From assembly GCA_046330135.1 (NCBI GenBank), contig JAXLTI010000007.1:279263-343262 (forward strand): a stretch of DNA of 64,000 nt, given 5' to 3'. Position numbers and translations under genes: made by a program. The notes under the pieces are model-generated. The model saw only the letters and a list, made by a program, of their open reading frames with translations. It had not been told where the DNA came from and ran no database searches. Origin of the DNA: CAYYFX01 sp046330135. Its GTDB lineage: Bacteria; ARS69. Positions within the stretch are counted from its first letter, which is position 1. Each line of letters starts with the position of its first letter. Shown here piece by piece: positions 9,110 through 17,679 of the stretch.

Positions 9110-10047
9110 GCGGCCACCTTCTTCCGATACCACGCGCACGTCAGCGCGAGACCCTCCTCGAAGCCGACCTTCGGCTCGAAGCCGAGCCCCTGGCGGGTGG
9201 TCTCGAGGGAAGCCTCCGACGTGCGCACGTCGCCCTGGCGCGCCGGCGCGTAGCGCGGCTCGGCGCTCGTGCCGAGGATCTTCGCGAGGCGAGCGTGCAG
9301 ATCCCGCACCGAGTAGGAGCCGCCGCAGCCGATGTTGAAGACCCCGCCGCGCGCGGAGTCCCGCTCGACGGCGAGGAGGTTCGCCCGCACCACGTTCGCC
9401 ACGTACGTGAAGTCCCGCGTCTGGCCCCCGTCGCCGTAGATCACGGGAGTGCCGCCGCGCAGCAGGGTCTCCACGAAGATCGGCACCACCGCCGCGTAGT
9501 CCGACGCCGGGTCCTGCCGCGGGCCGAAGATGTTGAAGTAGCGCAGGCACACGGCGTCCACCCAGCGGGCCGCCGTGAACTGCCGGCAGTAGACCTCGCC
9601 GATCAGCTTCGCGGACGCGTAGGGCGACACCGGGCGCGGCTCCATCCGCTCGTGCTTCGGGCTCTCGGCGCCGTCGCCGTACACCGCCGCCGAAGACGCC
9701 AGGACGAGCCGGCGCACGCCCGCGTCCTTCGCCGCGAGCAGCAGGTTCAGCGTGCCGTCGACGTTGACGCGGTGGTTCCGGCGCGGGTCATCCACCGACT
9801 TCGGCACGGACGCGAGCGCGGCCTCGTGCAGGACGTAGTCCATGCCGGCCACCGCTCGCGTCGCCACCGCCGCGTCGGAGACGTCCCCTTCGAGGATCTC
9901 GATCCGTCCGGCGTGGTGCTCGAGGTTCTCGCGGTAGCCGGAGGAGAAGTCGTCCAGCACGCGCACGCGGTCGCCCTGCGCGACCAGCGCGTCCACGAGG
10001 TGCGATCCGATGAAACCGGCGCCGCCGGTGACGAGGAAACTGGCCAC
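9106..10047 (-). CDS. NAD-dependent UDP-sugar 4-epimerase (WbpP/TviC-like)
   Basis: This extended short-chain dehydrogenase of 313 residues has the N-terminal Rossmann motif TGGAGFIG (7-14), a DDFSSG cofactor loop and catalytic Tyr/Lys in SPYASAK. FNIFGPRQDPASDYAAVVP and the C-terminal pattern fit epimerases acting on UDP-N-acetylhexosamines or their uronic acids. The GTG start at 10047 has GGGAGGG upstream. It lies 21 bp after a UDP-sugar 6-dehydrogenase, the same pair as TviB/TviC or WbpO/WbpP. The likely product of the two is therefore a UDP-N-acetylhexosaminuronic acid precursor (inference). Confidence 0.88.
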   Translation of the reverse strand: MASFLVTGGAGFIGSHLVDALVAQGDRVRVLDDFSSGYRENLEHHAGRIEILEGDVSDAAVATRAVAGMDYVLHEAALASVPKSVDDPRRNHRVNVDGTLNLLLAAKDAGVRRLVLASSAAVYGDGAESPKHERMEPRPVSPYASAKLIGEVYCRQFTAARWVDAVCLRYFNIFGPRQDPASDYAAVVPIFVETLLRGGTPVIYGDGGQTRDFTYVANVVRANLLAVERDSARGGVFNIGCGGSYSVRDLHARLAKILGTSAEPRYAPARQGDVRTSEASLETTRQGLGFEPKVGFEEGLALTCAWYRKKVAA

Positions 10048-10068
10048 CGCGTCCCTCCCCGGCGCCGT

Positions 10069-11367
10069 CTACAGTCGGACGATGTGCTTGCCGGGAATGC
10101 GGCGCATCGCGTTGCGCGTGTCCACCACGATGGGCGCTTGCTGCGCGATCATCTCGTAGTCCACCGAGGAGTGGTCCGTGACGACGACCACGCAATCCAC
10201 GGCGGCCACCACCGACGCTTCGAGCGGAGCGGAGGTCAGGCGCGTGCCGTTCGCGGCGAGGAAGGGAACGAAGGGATCGCTGAAGGAGATCACCGCGCCT
10301 TCCTGCGCCAGGCGGTGCAGGATCTCCACCGCCGGGGACTCGCGCACGTCGTCCGTGTCCCGCTTGTAGGCCACGCCGACGACGAGCACCTTCGCGCCCT
10401 CGATCGAGCGGCCGGACTCCTCCAGCGCGTCGCGCACGCGCCCGACGACGTGACGCGGCATCTCCTGGTTCACCTGGACCGCAACGTCGATGAGACGCGG
10501 ATGGAAGCCGTTCACCTTCGCCTTCCAGGAGAGGTACAGCGGGTCCACCGGAATGCAGTGCCCGCCGAGGCCCGGTCCCGGGTAGAACGGCATGTAGCCG
10601 AACGGCTTCGTGGACGCCGCGTCGATCACTTCCCACACGTCGATCCCGAGCTTGTGGCACAGGAGGGAGAACTCGTTCGCGAGGCCGATGTTGACGCTGC
10701 GGAACGTGTTCTCGAGCAGCTTGACCATCTCCGCCACGCCGGTGGACGAAACGCCGACCACCGTCTCCAGGCAATTCCGGTAGAGCGTCTCCGCGTGCTT
10801 CGTGCACTCCGGCGTCACGCCACCGACGACCTTCGGGATGTTGCGCGTGCGGAACTCGACGTTGCCGGGGTCCACGCGCTCCGGAGAGAACGCGAGGTAG
10901 AAGTCCTTCCCCACCTCGAGACCCGTCTCCTGCAGGATGGGCAGGATCACTTCCGACGTGGTGCCGGGGAACGTGGTGCTCTCCAGGATCACCATCTGAT
11001 CGCGACGCAGGTGCTTCCGGATCTCCGTGACGGCGTCCAGGATGTAGGAGAGATCCGGGTCCTTCGTCTTCGAGCGGAGAGGCGTGGGGACGCAGATGCT
11101 GACGGTATCCATCTCGCGCACGCGAGCGTAGTCCGTCACGGGCGTGAACCGGCCCGCGCTCATGGCTTCCACGACGTCGGTGGATGGGACGTCCATGACG
11201 TAGGAGTGCCCGTCGAGCAGCTTGCGGATCTTCTCGGCGTTCACGTCGATCCCGATGACCCGGTAGCCCGCCCGCGCGAACTCCATCGCCAGCGCCAGGC
11301 CGACGTAACCGAGTCCTACGACTCCGACGGTCGCCGACCGATCCTGAAGCCTCTCCAGAAGCGTCAT
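10069..11367 (-). CDS. UDP-N-acetylhexosamine 6-dehydrogenase (UDPGDH family)
   Basis: The product has 432 residues. The N-terminal NAD-binding fold has VGLGYVGLALA. The central domain has FSPERVDPGN. The catalytic Cys271 lies in LGGHCIPVDP, and the C-terminal UDP-binding domain has VGVAYKRDTDDVRESP. These are the marks of the UDP-glucose/GDP-mannose dehydrogenase family, closest to the WbpA/WbpO/TviB group, which oxidises C6 of UDP-GlcNAc in two NAD-dependent steps. The ATG at 11367 follows a strong AGGGGAG site. It sits 23 bp after the diguanylate cyclase gene and 21 bp before the epimerase, so all are probably co-transcribed. Confidence 0.93.
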   Translation of the reverse strand: MTLLERLQDRSATVGVVGLGYVGLALAMEFARAGYRVIGIDVNAEKIRKLLDGHSYVMDVPSTDVVEAMSAGRFTPVTDYARVREMDTVSICVPTPLRSKTKDPDLSYILDAVTEIRKHLRRDQMVILESTTFPGTTSEVILPILQETGLEVGKDFYLAFSPERVDPGNVEFRTRNIPKVVGGVTPECTKHAETLYRNCLETVVGVSSTGVAEMVKLLENTFRSVNIGLANEFSLLCHKLGIDVWEVIDAASTKPFGYMPFYPGPGLGGHCIPVDPLYLSWKAKVNGFHPRLIDVAVQVNQEMPRHVVGRVRDALEESGRSIEGAKVLVVGVAYKRDTDDVRESPAVEILHRLAQEGAVISFSDPFVPFLAANGTRLTSAPLEASVVAAVDCVVVVTDHSSVDYEMIAQQAPIVVDTRNAMRRIPGKHIVRL

Positions 11368-11390
11368 GGTTCTCCCCTCTCCCGACCGCG

Positions 11391-12449
11391 TCAGCCCTCG
11401 ATGGAGCCGGGCATCACGGCCCACACTCGGTTGCGTCCCGTCCGCTTCGCCTCGTACAGCGCGCGGTCCGCGGCCTCGAGCAGCTCGCGCGCCGCGCCGC
11501 CGTCGTCGGGGAACTGCGCGATCCCCATCGAGGTGGTGATCTTGATGCCCGCCTCGGCGCCGGGGAACTCGTGCGCCGCCACCCCCGCGCGGATTCGCTC
11601 CGCGAGGATACGCGCGCCCTCGCGCTGCGTCTGGGGCAGGATGATCACGAACTCGTCACCGCCGTACTTCGCGAGCATGTCCGTGGCGCGCAACTCCCCC
11701 AAGACGACCCGGGCGAGTCTCCTCAGGACCTCGCTGCCCTGCAAGTGCCCGTGGATGTCGTTGTATTCCTTCAGGTGATCCACGTCGAGCATGATGATGG
11801 CGAATTCCTCGCGAAAGCGCTGCGCCCGGGCGGTCTCCCGATCCAAGGCACTTCGAAGATACCGGTAGTTGTACACGCCCGTGAGCCCGTCCGTGATGGA
11901 AAGCTCCTCCGCTTGGCCGAAGCGCCGCAGGTTGTCCAGCGCCGCGGCGAAGAGGGGCGCGCCTTCCTGGGCCAGGACGCGCGCGGTCTCGCCGAAGGCC
12001 TCGGGGCGGAAGCGATGGAGCGAGAGAACGGCGGGCGGCTCGTCGCGCATGCGCAGCCCCACGAAGATCGCCGAACGGGACTCTCGTCCCGGGAAGCCCT
12101 CGACCTTCGGGTCGAATCCGGACGCGGACGGGGACGCCAGAACGGAGCCTCCCTGGCGCAAAGCTCGGCGCAGCGGACCGTCCACCGGTCCGGGATCGAG
12201 CCCGTCCTCGTGGACCTCGTGGGCCACCTCTCCCGCGAGGACGCGGACGCGCCGCATCTCGTGGGGGCTCACCCAGAAGCCGACCGCCGCGCCGTCCGCG
12301 TCGAACAGCTCGACGGCCGCGCGGAGGAAAGGACCGTAGCGCTGATGCCCGATCTGCCCGAGCGGCGGCAAGCTCAACATCCGACTCAGCAGAGCGACGA
12401 TGCGTGCGCGGTTGCTGCTGTCGGGAACGACTTGGTCCGAAGCGCCCAT
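11391..12449 (-). CDS. GAF-GGDEF diguanylate cyclase
   Basis: A GAF-like N-terminal domain (about 15-170) precedes a GGDEF domain (about 185-350) with DGLTGVYNYRYL, LDVDHLKEYND and an intact active site YGGDEF. RATD lies five residues before GGDEF and matches the RxxD inhibitory c-di-GMP site, so product inhibition is expected. The enzyme makes c-di-GMP from two GTP. The ATG at 12449 with GGAG is preferred; an upstream GTG at 12563 would add 38 Arg-rich residues and place it nine bases after the STAS gene. Co-location with nucleotide-sugar genes suggests c-di-GMP control of the polysaccharide. Confidence 0.9.
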   Translation of the reverse strand: MGASDQVVPDSSNRARIVALLSRMLSLPPLGQIGHQRYGPFLRAAVELFDADGAAVGFWVSPHEMRRVRVLAGEVAHEVHEDGLDPGPVDGPLRRALRQGGSVLASPSASGFDPKVEGFPGRESRSAIFVGLRMRDEPPAVLSLHRFRPEAFGETARVLAQEGAPLFAAALDNLRRFGQAEELSITDGLTGVYNYRYLRSALDRETARAQRFREEFAIIMLDVDHLKEYNDIHGHLQGSEVLRRLARVVLGELRATDMLAKYGGDEFVIILPQTQREGARILAERIRAGVAAHEFPGAEAGIKITTSMGIAQFPDDGGAARELLEAADRALYEAKRTGRNRVWAVMPGSIEG

Positions 12450-12572
12450 CGTCTCCGTGTTCTGAGCAAGGGACGTGCCGCTGCGCGGGCCTGCCGCAGC
12501 CCTCATCCGCCGCGTCAGGCGGGGTCCGCGGGTCCGGGTGGCGATGCCCGGGGCGGATGTCACGAACCGCCC

Positions 12573-12932
12573 CTAGCGCGCCCCACCCGCCTGCCCGGCG
12601 AAGCTGCGGATTCCTGTCGTTTCATCGTCCACTAGGTCCAAGACCGTGAGTAGTTTGGTGGTATGGAGGATTCCGCGGACCCGTTCCCCCACGCCGCTGA
12701 AGCGGACGACCCCGCCCTGCTCCCGCAGCCGCGAATAAGCTGCCAGCAATATGCCCAAACCCGCGCTGTTCATCCACGGAACGCCCGAAAGATCCACGAG
12801 GAGCTTCCGCTCGCCGCGGGCGAGGACGCCGTCCAACTCGCTGCGCAACCCGTCCGACTCCGGACCTCCCAGGATCTTCCCCGAGACCTCGAGCACGGTG
12901 ACGTCGCCCACCCGACGGACGGACACGCCCAC
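12573..12932 (-). CDS. STAS-domain anti-sigma factor antagonist
   Basis: This 119-residue single-domain protein of the SpoIIAA/RsbV type has phosphorylatable Ser56 in VPWMNSAGLGIL. The residue before it is Asn where Asp is common. The GTG start has GGAGG five bases upstream. Such proteins bind an anti-sigma kinase only when unphosphorylated and are reset by SpoIIE-type phosphatases; the phosphatase at 499-3009 is the obvious partner within this window (inference). No anti-sigma kinase or dedicated sigma factor is adjacent. It is the first gene of the operon continuing with the diguanylate cyclase. Confidence 0.88.
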   Translation of the reverse strand: MGVSVRRVGDVTVLEVSGKILGGPESDGLRSELDGVLARGERKLLVDLSGVPWMNSAGLGILLAAYSRLREQGGVVRFSGVGERVRGILHTTKLLTVLDLVDDETTGIRSFAGQAGGAR

Positions 12933-13004
12933 GGCGACCTCCGGAGTGTTCTAAGTCGTTGCCTAGCAGCGGATTAGAGACCGTTCCCTGGGTCGGATGG
13001 CGCG

Positions 13005-13033
13005 ACGCTATCACGCGGCCCTGACAGCGTCAA
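13005..13033 (-). promoter_or_regulatory. Sigma-70-type promoter of the STAS-GGDEF-sugar nucleotide operon
   Basis: On the minus strand TTGACG (13033-13028) and TAGCGT (13010-13005) are separated by 17 bases. Transcription would start near 12998, about 65 bases before the STAS start. The -35 matches five of six consensus bases and the -10 three of six. Confidence 0.45.
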
Positions 13034-13073
13034 GGTCGGCCCGGAACGCCCGAGTGGCGCGAACGGGCGGGGC

Positions 13074-13832
13074 CTAATGGGCTCCGTGCCCGGAGAGAAC
13101 GACGCGCACCGTCTTCCAGAGGATCTGAAGATCCACCCCGACGTTGCGCTCGCGGAGGTAGCGAAGGTCGTACTCCAGCTTCCGGCACACGTCCTCGTGG
13201 CTCGTGTCGTAGGTGTGCTCCACCTGCGCCAGCCCGGTGATCCCCGGGACGACCGTCAACCGTCCTTTGTACCCGGGAATGGACGTGCAGAAGCGATCGA
13301 CGAAGAAGGGCCGCTCCGGACGCGGTCCGATGAAGCTCATGTCGCCGCGGAGCACGTTGAGGATCTGCGGCAGCTCGTCCAGACGCGTCCGGCGAAGCAG
13401 GCGCCCCACGGCCGTGATGCGGTTGTCGTCCTTCGAGGCCCACACGGGACCGTGCTTCGCCTCGGCGCCGTCGATCATCGTGCGGAACTTGAGGATGTGG
13501 TACAGCCGGCCGGCGCTCGCGACGGCCCGCCGCTCCACCAGACGCCGGTCGAAGCCGGCCGATCCGCGGGCCACGGCCCGCCGATCCCGCCCGGTGCGGC
13601 GGTTGATCCCCACGCGGGTCTGGCGGTAGATCACCGGCCCCGCCGAGGTCCACTTCACGGCGAGGGCGATGATCGCGAACGCCGGCGCGAGCAGGATCAT
13701 CAGGGCAATGGCCCCGAGGACGTCGAACGTCCGACGAATCGCGCCCGTCGGCTGGGGCTCCATCACCAAGCGCACCTCCGCCTCCCCGAACTCCTCCACC
13801 ACAGTTGGCGACAATAGCTCACTGCCTCGCAC
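13074..13832 (-). CDS. Polyprenyl-phosphate sugar-1-phosphate transferase
   Basis: The product is a bacterial sugar transferase (PF02397 type) of 252 residues: one TM helix at about 35-60, then SAGPVIYRQTRVG, KFRTM, RLDELPQILNVLRGDMS, GPRPERP and PGITGLAQV. It starts repeat-unit assembly by moving a sugar phosphate from a UDP-sugar to undecaprenyl phosphate. Between RVG and KFRTM there is an Arg-rich insertion of about 38 residues where classical members have about 12. The paralogue at 43613 has a similar insertion. The GTG at 13832 has GGAGGA just upstream. Confidence 0.92.
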   Translation of the reverse strand: MRGSELLSPTVVEEFGEAEVRLVMEPQPTGAIRRTFDVLGAIALMILLAPAFAIIALAVKWTSAGPVIYRQTRVGINRRTGRDRRAVARGSAGFDRRLVERRAVASAGRLYHILKFRTMIDGAEAKHGPVWASKDDNRITAVGRLLRRTRLDELPQILNVLRGDMSFIGPRPERPFFVDRFCTSIPGYKGRLTVVPGITGLAQVEHTYDTSHEDVCRKLEYDLRYLRERNVGVDLQILWKTVRVVLSGHGAH

Positions 13833-13861
13833 GGTTCCTCCGGCGCATCACGGGGGGATGG

Positions 13862-13897
13862 GCTCTCTGCGGCTTTGCGCAGAAAGTGGTAGAGAGC
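13862..13897. promoter_or_regulatory. Two-tier inverted repeat in the sugar transferase leader
   Basis: GCTCTCT (13862-13868) pairs with AGAGAGC (13891-13897). Overlapping this is a compact hairpin TCTGCG/CGCAGA (13866-13871 and 13878-13883) with a six-base loop. One arm overlaps the predicted -10, so it may act as DNA operator as well as leader RNA. It is not a recognised riboswitch. Confidence 0.3.
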
Positions 13898-13935
13898 TTA
13901 CCAGACGAGAACGAAGCACGTCAACGGCGGTTGAC
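13895..13935 (-). promoter_or_regulatory. Promoter with overlapping GTCAAC/GTTGAC palindrome
   Basis: On the minus strand TTGACG (13924-13919) and TAAGCT (13900-13895) are 18 bases apart, upstream of the sugar transferase. The -35 is part of a perfect inverted repeat, GTCAAC-N4-GTTGAC (13920-13935), a plausible repressor site covering the promoter. Confidence 0.45.
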
Positions 13936-13973
13936 AACCCCGCGGGCGTGTCCGGGATCCATCGCCTCTCGGG

Positions 13974-14966
13974 TCAGGGGCTGACGGCGGGGCCCCCGAG
14001 CACGAACGGGGCGGCCGGGTTCCGCGTACTGGACCCGTCCAGCGCCTGGGCCTGGAAGTAGTACGTGTGGCCCCCGGCGGCCAGGTTGACGCTCGCCTGA
14101 TAGTCCTCGCCGCCGACCCAGTCGGTCCCGGTTCCCACCTTCGCCATGGCGAAGATCTGGTTGGCGTCCACGATGACGGTCACGAACCCGGGTGCGACGT
14201 TGCCGGCGTGGCGATACCGGCACGAGTAGACGAACGTGGTGGCCGGCGTCCCGAAGTTCGGGGCGACGCCCCCATTGGAGAGCTGGGGATCGTGCAAGAC
14301 GTCGCGCGTGAGGCGGTTCAGGGGTGAGGAGAAGCCGTTCGCGTTGACCGCGAGGATCCCCCAGGTGTAGGTCGATCCTCCGACCAGGCCCGCGTCGGAG
14401 AGTGTCACGGTATCCCGGGCGGTGATGTCCGCGATGAGGTCGTCGGACGTCCCGACCGTGGTGCCTCCCGGGGGCGAGCGATAGATCCGGTAGCGCACGA
14501 AATCCACGTCATTGCTCCGGCTCCACAGGAGGTTGATTCCCGCACCGACGACGTGACTGCCGGCCGCGTCGAAGAGCACCGGCGTGGGCGGCTCGGCGGA
14601 CACCGCCTCCGACGGCGATCCCTCCAGCCCGTTCCGCCGCGCCGCCACCCGGTAGCGATACAGCGTTGCCGGGGACACCTGATCGTCGTCGAAGGACGTG
14701 GCGACGGGAGAGGCGAGGAGGGAGAACGCGTCGTTGCCCGGGGCCCGATAGACGCGGTAGTCGGTGACTCCGGTGGGATCGTCCACGGTCCACGTGAGCA
14801 TCACCGTGCCCTGCGACACGTCCACGGCGAGGTTCTTCGGGACCGGCGGGACCTGCCCCGGCTCCACGGGAAGTTCATTGGCGGGGTCCGTCGGTCGCTG
14901 GGCGCACCCGCACGTGGCGGCGAGGACCGCGAGGTACGGAAACAGCCGGGTCGCGAGGGATCGCAT
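13974..14966 (-). CDS. Lipoprotein with two fibronectin type III domains
   Basis: The product has 330 residues, with an N-terminal lipoprotein signal ending LAATCGC. Two FN3-like beta-sandwich domains follow (about 40-125 and 130-225; e.g. VMLTWTVDDPTGVTDYRVYR and LLWSRSNDVDFVRYRIYR). A C-terminal Ig-like domain contains FVTVIVDANQIFAMAK and GGHTYYFQAQALDGSS. It is probably an outer-membrane or surface-anchored adhesion or scaffold protein; no enzymatic motif is seen. AGGAG precedes the ATG. It lies 12 bp after the DUF5683-like gene, so the two are probably one transcript. Confidence 0.75.
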   Translation of the reverse strand: MRSLATRLFPYLAVLAATCGCAQRPTDPANELPVEPGQVPPVPKNLAVDVSQGTVMLTWTVDDPTGVTDYRVYRAPGNDAFSLLASPVATSFDDDQVSPATLYRYRVAARRNGLEGSPSEAVSAEPPTPVLFDAAGSHVVGAGINLLWSRSNDVDFVRYRIYRSPPGGTTVGTSDDLIADITARDTVTLSDAGLVGGSTYTWGILAVNANGFSSPLNRLTRDVLHDPQLSNGGVAPNFGTPATTFVYSCRYRHAGNVAPGFVTVIVDANQIFAMAKVGTGTDWVGGEDYQASVNLAAGGHTYYFQAQALDGSSTRNPAAPFVLGGPAVSP

Positions 14967-14978
14967 GAGGGACCGCTC

Positions 14979-16133
14979 CTAGAAACGCATCCGAGCGCCC
15001 ACCACGCCGCTCGGATCCATGTAGAGGCCGAGGCCTCCCTTCGCCTTGCTCACGGAGTCTCCGCCCCACCCTCCGCCGAAATCGATGGCCGCGTCCACGA
15101 GCGAGAGGATCCAGAGGCCCGCGAGAGAGTCCATGGCCACGTTCTTCGACCGCTCGCGGCTGTCGACGTCCGCGAACCGGCTCTGCTCTTGCGCGAGGAG
15201 CGCGGTCCGCTCCTCGACGCTGGTGGACGCCTCGAAGCGTTGCCGGACGCGCTCGAAGTCCGACACCGCCTGATTGAAGTCGTCCTGCGCCTTCAGGTAC
15301 CAGACGCCGAGGCCGATGCCCGCGCTCGCGAGCACGAACGCCTTGCGAGGCCGTCCGTTGTACTCCTGTCCGAGGCCCGGGAAGATGATCCCACGAATCA
15401 TGGCGCTCTTCCGACTCTTCTTGTGGAGCGCGAGCGTCAGCCCGGCCTCGTCGGCCTGGGTCACGTGGAAGGAGGGTCCGAACGCGAGGGCGTCCAACGC
15501 GCCGATGCCCCACGCCGTGGCGGCGGCGCCGAGGTACAGGTTCCGCCGGTTGGAGGCGTACGTCTTGGCCTCCTGGGCGTCCGAGAACGCGAGGCGGCGC
15601 GCCTGGCGCTCGGAGGCGGAACCCGCAGCGGCGACGGCGGCCTGCGCCTGGGTCACGGCGTCGTCGGCGTCCCAGAACTTGGACTGGGCCCACGCCGCGG
15701 CGGCCACACCGCCCGCCCCCGCCACCGCGAGGAGCGCGCCCTTCGCGTGGTCGCCGGAGCGAAGCTGCGCGTAGCCCGGGAACACCACCGAGCGCATCAG
15801 CTTCTCGTGGAACGTGGGCGAACCGTAGGACTCGAGGCGCGAGCCCGCTTCGTCCAGCCCCACGCGAACGCGGCCCCGCTGCCGCTCCACACCCGGGCCG
15901 TCCGCGACGAGCCAGAAGTCCCCGACGAGCGGGCCGGGCACGCGGAGCGGCGACAGCCCGATGATGTCGTCGTCCCCGCGCAGCGTCAGCCGCGCCCAGG
16001 CGAGATCGGAGCGGAACTCGAGCGCCCGGCCTTCACGATGGACGGCCTGGGCCGCCACCGGCGCCACGGGCGCCAGGAGCGCGGCCAGTCCCAGTCCCAG
16101 ACCGAGAGCCTCGAGGGCCCGGCGCGAGCGCAC
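14979..16133 (-). CDS. DUF5683-like membrane protein, duplicated module
   Basis: The GTG at 16133 is chosen because a full GGAGGTGA lies eight bases upstream. The product has 384 residues: signal-like N-terminus, a beta-rich segment, then two related modules each beginning with a 'PG-x-QL/QEY' motif (SVVFPGYAQLRSGDHAKGAL and IIFPGLGQEYNGRPRKAF) followed by TM helices. This pattern belongs to the DUF5683-type proteins frequent in FCB bacteria; function is unknown. A helical spacer (about 155-195 and 290-330) links the parts. Co-transcription with the FN3 lipoprotein suggests an envelope role. Confidence 0.65.
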   Translation of the reverse strand: MRSRRALEALGLGLGLAALLAPVAPVAAQAVHREGRALEFRSDLAWARLTLRGDDDIIGLSPLRVPGPLVGDFWLVADGPGVERQRGRVRVGLDEAGSRLESYGSPTFHEKLMRSVVFPGYAQLRSGDHAKGALLAVAGAGGVAAAAWAQSKFWDADDAVTQAQAAVAAAGSASERQARRLAFSDAQEAKTYASNRRNLYLGAAATAWGIGALDALAFGPSFHVTQADEAGLTLALHKKSRKSAMIRGIIFPGLGQEYNGRPRKAFVLASAGIGLGVWYLKAQDDFNQAVSDFERVRQRFEASTSVEERTALLAQEQSRFADVDSRERSKNVAMDSLAGLWILSLVDAAIDFGGGWGGDSVSKAKGGLGLYMDPSGVVGARMRF

Positions 16134-16168
16134 GGTGTTTCTCACCTCCGTGGGATTGTCGGCCGCTC

Positions 16169-16196
16169 ATTCTTGCGGGCGGGCCGATCCCGTCAA
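16169..16196 (-). promoter_or_regulatory. Sigma-70-type promoter of the DUF5683/FN3 operon
   Basis: TTGACG (16196-16191) and AAGAAT (16174-16169) on the minus strand are 16 bases apart. The start point near 16162 gives a leader of about 30 bases before the GTG at 16133. Confidence 0.45.
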
Positions 16197-16245
16197 GCGG
16201 TTTCTCCGTTTCGGCGTCCGAAGGACCTCACCTGAGCCGGCCCTC

Positions 16246-17679
16246 TCACGGCGCCGGCGCGAGGCCCGCCGCCGTGATCGCTCCGATCACGGTGCGCGCG
16301 GAATCGGCCAGCGACGTCCCCGGCCGCGAGGCCGCCACGCCGCTCAGCTCGGCGATCACGTCCCGCCACGCCTCGTCCTCCCTTGCCACGCGCAGCTGGC
16401 GCGTGTAGTCGCGCAGGGACAACGCCTTGACCCGCGCGCCGAACTCGCGGGCCGCGCGCGCCACGAGCGCCTCGCTCTCGCGCCCCGAGTCCGGCGAGTT
16501 CAGGTCGCGCGTGCGGCGCGCCCGGCGCGCGGCGCAGCCCAGCGCGAACGGCCCTTCCTCCGTGGCGCCGCGCGTGACCGCGAGCAGCGCGTCCTCCGAC
16601 CGATCGAGCGCCTCGAGACACCGCGCGGTGTCGTACAGCGCTTCCGCCCGGTCCTCCCCCGTCGTCGACGCGCCGGGCACGATCGCCAGCGCGAGCATGT
16701 CCGCGGCCTCGCGCGGGCGGCCGGTCGAGCGCAGCAGGTGCCCGAGCAGCAGCCTGGCGTCCGTGCCGATCGGCCGGCCCGTGCCTTCGGTGACGGCGGT
16801 CCGATACCAGCGCTCCGCCTGGTCGTTCCTCCCGAGCGCGACCTCCTCGACCTCGCCGAGGAGCAACGCGATGGCGGAGCGATCCTCGCCCGGAGCCGTG
16901 GCCGCCACGATCTTCTCGAAGCGCTGCACCGCCTCCTCCCCGCGCCCCGCGAGGGCGAGGAGCTCTCCGCGCCGCCGATCGAGCCACCCGTCACCCGGCT
17001 TCCCGCTCCAGGCGTCCACCTTCGGGCCGAGTCGCTCCGCTCCCCGCTGCGCGATCGCGGCGGCCTCCCCCGACGAAAGAGTCCTCGCGGCGAGCAGCGC
17101 CACGTGGACCTCGACGTCGGCCCGCAGCAGCTCGTAGGGCGGCACCTCCGAGACATCCGCCGCGGACGGGGGGAACGACGCCTCGAGCGCGCTGGCGAAC
17201 GCCTGCATGGCCGCCGGCACGTCGCCGCGCCGCTGGCGCGCCAGACCTTCGTGCGTGCGCGCGCGCACCACGATCTCCGGGTCGAACGCGTAGCGCGTCG
17301 CGAGCTCGGCGTAGCTCGCGCACGTCTCCGGCGTGACCTCGTCTCTCGCCGCGAGATCCAGGGCGTAGAGGGCCGACGAGCCCGCGATGCGGTAGCGAAC
17401 GCGCGTGTCCGCGTCGATGGCCGCTCCCGCGGGCAGCGTACCCTCCGGCCCGTAGCGCTGCGCGATTCGCTCGTGCTCGCGACGCACGCGCGCCACGAAG
17501 GCCGCCGAGTCGGGCGCGTCCGCGGCGGATCGCCGCTCGAGGCGATCGATCTTCCAGCGCGCCCGCTCCGCCGAGAACCGCAGCACCGCCTCCTCGGACG
17601 AGCCGCCGCAGCCCGCGATCATCGCGAGCGGCGCGAGCAGCCCGAGGACGGCGAGTCCGGCTCGGATGCGCGCCGTCAC
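16246..17679 (-). CDS. TPR-rich lipoprotein ending the exosortase operon
   Basis: The product has 477 residues. Its signal peptide ends MIAGCGG, so it is a lipoprotein. The rest is almost entirely alpha-helical with repeated TPR-like pairs (e.g. RGEEAVQRFEKIV, NDQAERWYRTAV, RPREAADMLALAI, RSEDALLAVTRGA). Its GTG start overlaps the upstream stop by four bases. Family membership beyond TPR is not recognised. It is shorter than PrsT-type TPR proteins known from XrtA loci (family knowledge), and homology to them is not claimed. Context suggests an envelope scaffold serving polysaccharide assembly or protein sorting. Confidence 0.7.
   Translation of the reverse strand: MTARIRAGLAVLGLLAPLAMIAGCGGSSEEAVLRFSAERARWKIDRLERRSAADAPDSAAFVARVRREHERIAQRYGPEGTLPAGAAIDADTRVRYRIAGSSALYALDLAARDEVTPETCASYAELATRYAFDPEIVVRARTHEGLARQRRGDVPAAMQAFASALEASFPPSAADVSEVPPYELLRADVEVHVALLAARTLSSGEAAAIAQRGAERLGPKVDAWSGKPGDGWLDRRRGELLALAGRGEEAVQRFEKIVAATAPGEDRSAIALLLGEVEEVALGRNDQAERWYRTAVTEGTGRPIGTDARLLLGHLLRSTGRPREAADMLALAIVPGASTTGEDRAEALYDTARCLEALDRSEDALLAVTRGATEEGPFALGCAARRARRTRDLNSPDSGRESEALVARAAREFGARVKALSLRDYTRQLRVAREDEAWRDVIAELSGVAASRPGTSLADSARTVIGAITAAGLAPAP

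Noticed and set aside
13862..13897. c-di-GMP (GEMM) riboswitch before the sugar transferase
   Set aside because: GCGCAAAGCC resembles part of the GEMM core, but the other conserved half with its GNRA loop is missing and one stem arm overlaps the predicted -10.
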